DNA of 64,000 nucleotides, taken from SYIM01 sp039800325 (GTDB lineage Bacteria; Pseudomonadota; Gammaproteobacteria; Burkholderiales; Burkholderiaceae_E). Positions 61,687-64,000 of this stretch are shown piece by piece. The notes under the pieces were generated by a model. It made no database searches. It saw nothing but the letters and a program-made list of their open reading frames with translations, and was not told the origin of the DNA. Each line of letters opens with the position of its first letter. Position 1 is the first letter of the stretch. Both the position numbers and the translations under genes were made by a program. The stretch covers positions 62,001 to 126,000 of the forward strand of contig JBDLQY010000177.1 of the NCBI GenBank assembly GCA_039800325.1, in the 5' to 3' direction.

Positions 61687-63429
61687 ATGATGCGCGCCAG
61701 GCTGGGCGTCGTCTCTGCGATTGTTCTCAGTTCGGTGCTCCTGCTGTCTGGGGCCTCGGCCGATGATACCGTTGCTTTTGAGGGTACGAACCTCGATCCC
61801 CCCAGTTCCGCTGCCGAGCGTTCTGGCGCTACGGCACTTGCCCAGGATCGTTATCTGCAGGGCGAGTTGGCGCTGCGTGGTCAGGGGCAGGCGCGCGACC
61901 CGGTACGTGCCTGCGCTCTATTCCTGGAGGCTGCAGAGCAGGGGCACGTCAACGCCATGCTGCGCACTGGTCAGTGTCTGGCCGGTGCTTGGGGAGGTCG
62001 CCAGGACCGTGCAGAAGCGGTGCGGTGGTATCGACGCGCCGCTGAGCGTGGCTCGGGTAACGCTCAGGCCGCCCTTGGGCTGGCGCTATGGCGTGGCGAG
62101 GGTACGGTGCGCGATGATGCAGAGGCGCATCAATGGCTGGGCCGCGCTGCACGTGCCGGTAATACGGGTGCGATGATTGCCATCGGACTGATGACGCGAC
62201 AGGGAGCAGGCGTGCCGCCCAATGAGGCCATGGGGATGGCCTGGATCCGTCGGGCGGCGCTTGCCGGTGACTCGACTGCTGCGCTCCTGCTCGCGCGCGC
62301 TCATGAACGGGGTGAGGGGGTAGCGGCTGACTCTGAAAGTGCGGCGCAATGGTTACAGCGCGCGGCCGAGCTTCGCAACCCAGCCGCGCAGTTGCTGCTG
62401 GCTCAGTGGTATCTGGAGGGGCGTGCTGTCGAGCGCTCGCCCATGTTGGGCCATGCCTGGGCGACGGTTGTGCAGACATCGGTCCAACGCCTTGGGGATC
62501 CGTCCAGCGTCCTACGCACCCGACAGCAGGCGCTTGCTGTGCAGCGTCAGGCCGAATTGCTGATGCTACCGGCTGAGCTCGCTCATTCGCGCGATTTGGC
62601 ACGGGACTGGGTACCGGGGCGTATTGCCCTGCTGACCCGCGCTTCACCCTGGCCCATGACCGGCAACGTTTCTCAGCCGGGGCGGGATGGCGCGGCAGCG
62701 GCAGGCCCCGGGACGCCCGTTCCACCCACGGGCCCAACGGCTGCCGCTCCGCCGGCCGCCGGCCCGGCGACCGCAGTTCCACCGACCACCGGGACACCGG
62801 ATGGCCAAGCCCGTGAATCCTCGGGCAGCGGGTTTTTTGTGAGCAAGGATGGCCACCTGGTTACGAATGATCATGTGGTGCGCGATTGCCGGGCCTTGCG
62901 TACGGCAACCGGCGAGCCACTGGCGCTTGTTGGACGTGACGCGCGCAGTGATCTGGCGTTGCTGCGCGGACCAGCTCCGTCTGCCGTGGCCGATATTCGA
63001 TTAACACCGGCACTGTCTCAAGGTGAAACCGTACTCACCTATGGCTATCCACTGCGTGGCGTGCTGTCGGCCTCTGGACAGCTGGGTGCCGGCATGGTGA
63101 CGGCATTGTCAGGTTTGCGCGAGAACCCGCTTCAGCTGCAGATCGATGTACCGATACAAACGGGTAACAGCGGCGGGCCGCTCATGGACGAGCGCGGTCA
63201 GGTGGCAGGCGTGGTGGTCTCCAAACTGAATGCGCTGCGTGTTGCGCGGGTGACCGGCGATATTCCCCAGAACGTCAATTTCGCGATCAGTATTGCGCCG
63301 CTACAGGCCCTGCTCGATGCGTTCGGCGTCGACTACCGGCGAGGCCATGCCTCGGCAGCCCTGCTGTCTCGCCAGCAATTGGCCGAGCGTGCTCGCGGTT
63401 TTACGACAGCCATTATTTGTACACGTTGA
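61687..63429 (+). CDS. Sel1-repeat protein fused to a trypsin-like serine protease
   Basis: A 580-residue secreted protein. A signal peptide of about 25 residues is followed by about six Sel1 repeats (residues 54-275), such as WYRRAAERGSGNAQAALG. A Pro/Ala/Gly linker (about 330-375) leads to a chymotrypsin-fold domain with the triad His396 (TNDHVV), Asp422 (SDLALL) and Ser495 (GNSGGPL). There is no PDZ domain, unlike DegP. It would act in the periplasm, with the repeats as a docking part. The start at 61687 has AGGGGG upstream; 61690 is an alternative. Confidence 0.88.
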   Translation: MMRARLGVVSAIVLSSVLLLSGASADDTVAFEGTNLDPPSSAAERSGATALAQDRYLQGELALRGQGQARDPVRACALFLEAAEQGHVNAMLRTGQCLAGAWGGRQDRAEAVRWYRRAAERGSGNAQAALGLALWRGEGTVRDDAEAHQWLGRAARAGNTGAMIAIGLMTRQGAGVPPNEAMGMAWIRRAALAGDSTAALLLARAHERGEGVAADSESAAQWLQRAAELRNPAAQLLLAQWYLEGRAVERSPMLGHAWATVVQTSVQRLGDPSSVLRTRQQALAVQRQAELLMLPAELAHSRDLARDWVPGRIALLTRASPWPMTGNVSQPGRDGAAAAGPGTPVPPTGPTAAAPPAAGPATAVPPTTGTPDGQARESSGSGFFVSKDGHLVTNDHVVRDCRALRTATGEPLALVGRDARSDLALLRGPAPSAVADIRLTPALSQGETVLTYGYPLRGVLSASGQLGAGMVTALSGLRENPLQLQIDVPIQTGNSGGPLMDERGQVAGVVVSKLNALRVARVTGDIPQNVNFAISIAPLQALLDAFGVDYRRGHASAALLSRQQLAERARGFTTAIICTR

Positions 63430-63430
63430 T

Positions 63431-64000
63431 ATGACGCGACCTGAATCGATGACGAATCCTTGGCGTGTTGTTGTGCTCACTGGGGCACAAGGCTTTGTGG
63501 GTCAGTCGCTGGCGCGCACCCTGATCGCGTGGATGAGAGAGCTCGACAGTACGGAAGGGTCAATCGACCAACTGCGCGACGCCCAGCTCGATGAGCCGCG
63601 TCATCCGTCGGTGCCTCGCCACCTGCTTCTGACCGACATCGGACCACGGCCATCCTGGTGCCCCGATGATGATCCACGTATTCAATGGATATCCGGCGAT
63701 CTGTCTGATCCTTCAGTGGTACGTGCTCTGATTGATCATGATGTCACGGGGGTGTTTCATTTGGCGGGAATCGTCAGCGGTGCGGCTGAGGCCGACTTCG
63801 ATAAAGGCCTGCGCGTGAATTTCGATGCGACGCGCGAGTTGGCGATGGCGATCGCTGAGCCTCATCGTGGGCAGGCCAGCGGGCGAAAAACCGAATCGCC
63901 CGTGAGCCCCGCATTGCCGCTTGCGCGCAGTCCGGTCCGGTTTATTCATGCGAGTTCCATCGCCGTCTACGGTGTGCCCCTACCGCTGCACATTGACGAT
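63431..64000 (+). CDS. NAD-dependent epimerase/dehydratase, DenD-like (cut by window edge)
   Basis: The first 190 residues of a short-chain dehydrogenase; the frame is open to the end of the window. The NAD loop is TGAQGFVGQSLAR. FHLAGIVSGAAEADFDKGLRVN is nearly the same as the matching stretch in the 15163-16137 protein, so they are paralogues. It has two insertions relative to that protein, after the first strand (about residues 40-65) and before FIHASSIAVYG. It starts one base after the Sel1-protease stop and is probably co-transcribed. Confidence 0.85.
   Translation, partial: MTRPESMTNPWRVVVLTGAQGFVGQSLARTLIAWMRELDSTEGSIDQLRDAQLDEPRHPSVPRHLLLTDIGPRPSWCPDDDPRIQWISGDLSDPSVVRALIDHDVTGVFHLAGIVSGAAEADFDKGLRVNFDATRELAMAIAEPHRGQASGRKTESPVSPALPLARSPVRFIHASSIAVYGVPLPLHIDD

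Noticed and set aside
1..64000. Genomic island or phage region
   Set aside because: No integrase, transposase, tRNA-flanked junction or visible composition break was found; gene order is mostly the conserved core of Burkholderiales.

Overview
The window is one contiguous, gene-dense, GC-rich stretch of chromosome from a betaproteobacterium, most likely Burkholderiales and close to Alcaligenaceae. The evidence is the gene order (complete mraZ-to-ftsZ cluster, then peroxiredoxin, lpxC, dciA, secA, argJ, a DUF815 ATPase, a Nudix fusion, yacG, zapD, coaE, pilD), the abundance of Bug/TctC-type binding proteins, and protein-level resemblance to that group. No tRNA, rRNA, CRISPR array, insertion sequence, integrase or phage gene was seen. 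Genus assignment would need a search I cannot run.

Layout. 1-5.3 kb: the start of a leftward membrane protein, a stand-alone GroEL paralogue with a small heat-shock protein, a YciA-type thioesterase and an Atm1-type ABC exporter. 5.3-9.5 kb: a leftward polar amino-acid ABC importer (aapJQMP) with two stem-loops after the binding-protein gene. 9.7-13.1 kb: a rightward set of tartrate/malate-type dehydrogenase, Bug binding protein and glycerate 2-kinase. These fit a route from tartrate through D-glycerate to 2-phosphoglycerate. 13.1-16.6 kb: pyrC, a DUF3025 protein, a DenD-like dehydrogenase and the RNase P RNA gene.

16.8-36.0 kb is the division and cell-wall cluster: mraZ, rsmH, ftsL, ftsI, murE, murF, mraY, murD, ftsW, murG, murC, ddl, ftsQ, ftsA, ftsZ, a peroxiredoxin and lpxC. 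Most junctions overlap by 1-8 bases. It is led by a strong sigma-70 promoter and a four-unit, 10-bp-spaced repeat that fits a MraZ operator. 36.0-36.5 kb is repeat-rich intergenic DNA. 36.6-43.6 kb carries a small membrane protein, dciA, secA, argJ, a DUF815 ATPase and the Nudix protein.

43.7-47.8 kb is a leftward operon: a CNNM/CBS transporter, pilD, coaE, zapD and yacG. pilB and pilC, which usually sit between the first two, are absent. 47.9-53.1 kb has a sugar-acid dehydratase and a leftward four-gene set (DUF2796, ABC ATPase, FtsX-type permease, DUF3299) resembling the zinc-regulated Zrg system of Vibrio. 53.2-60.6 kb has an FMN-binding glutamate-synthase-like protein, a LysE-type exporter, a complete tctCBA transporter, the periplasmic protease BepA and moaC. 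60.7-64 kb has an unrecognised membrane protein, a flavodoxin-fold protein, a Sel1-repeat/trypsin-like protease fusion, and the start of a second DenD-like dehydrogenase that runs off the edge.

Nothing here is clearly an undescribed defence or mobile system. The best leads are the GroEL paralogue/Hsp20 pair, the Zrg-like operon with its inverted repeat, the Sel1-protease fusion, the FtsL tail, and the repeat arrays around lpxC and yacG.
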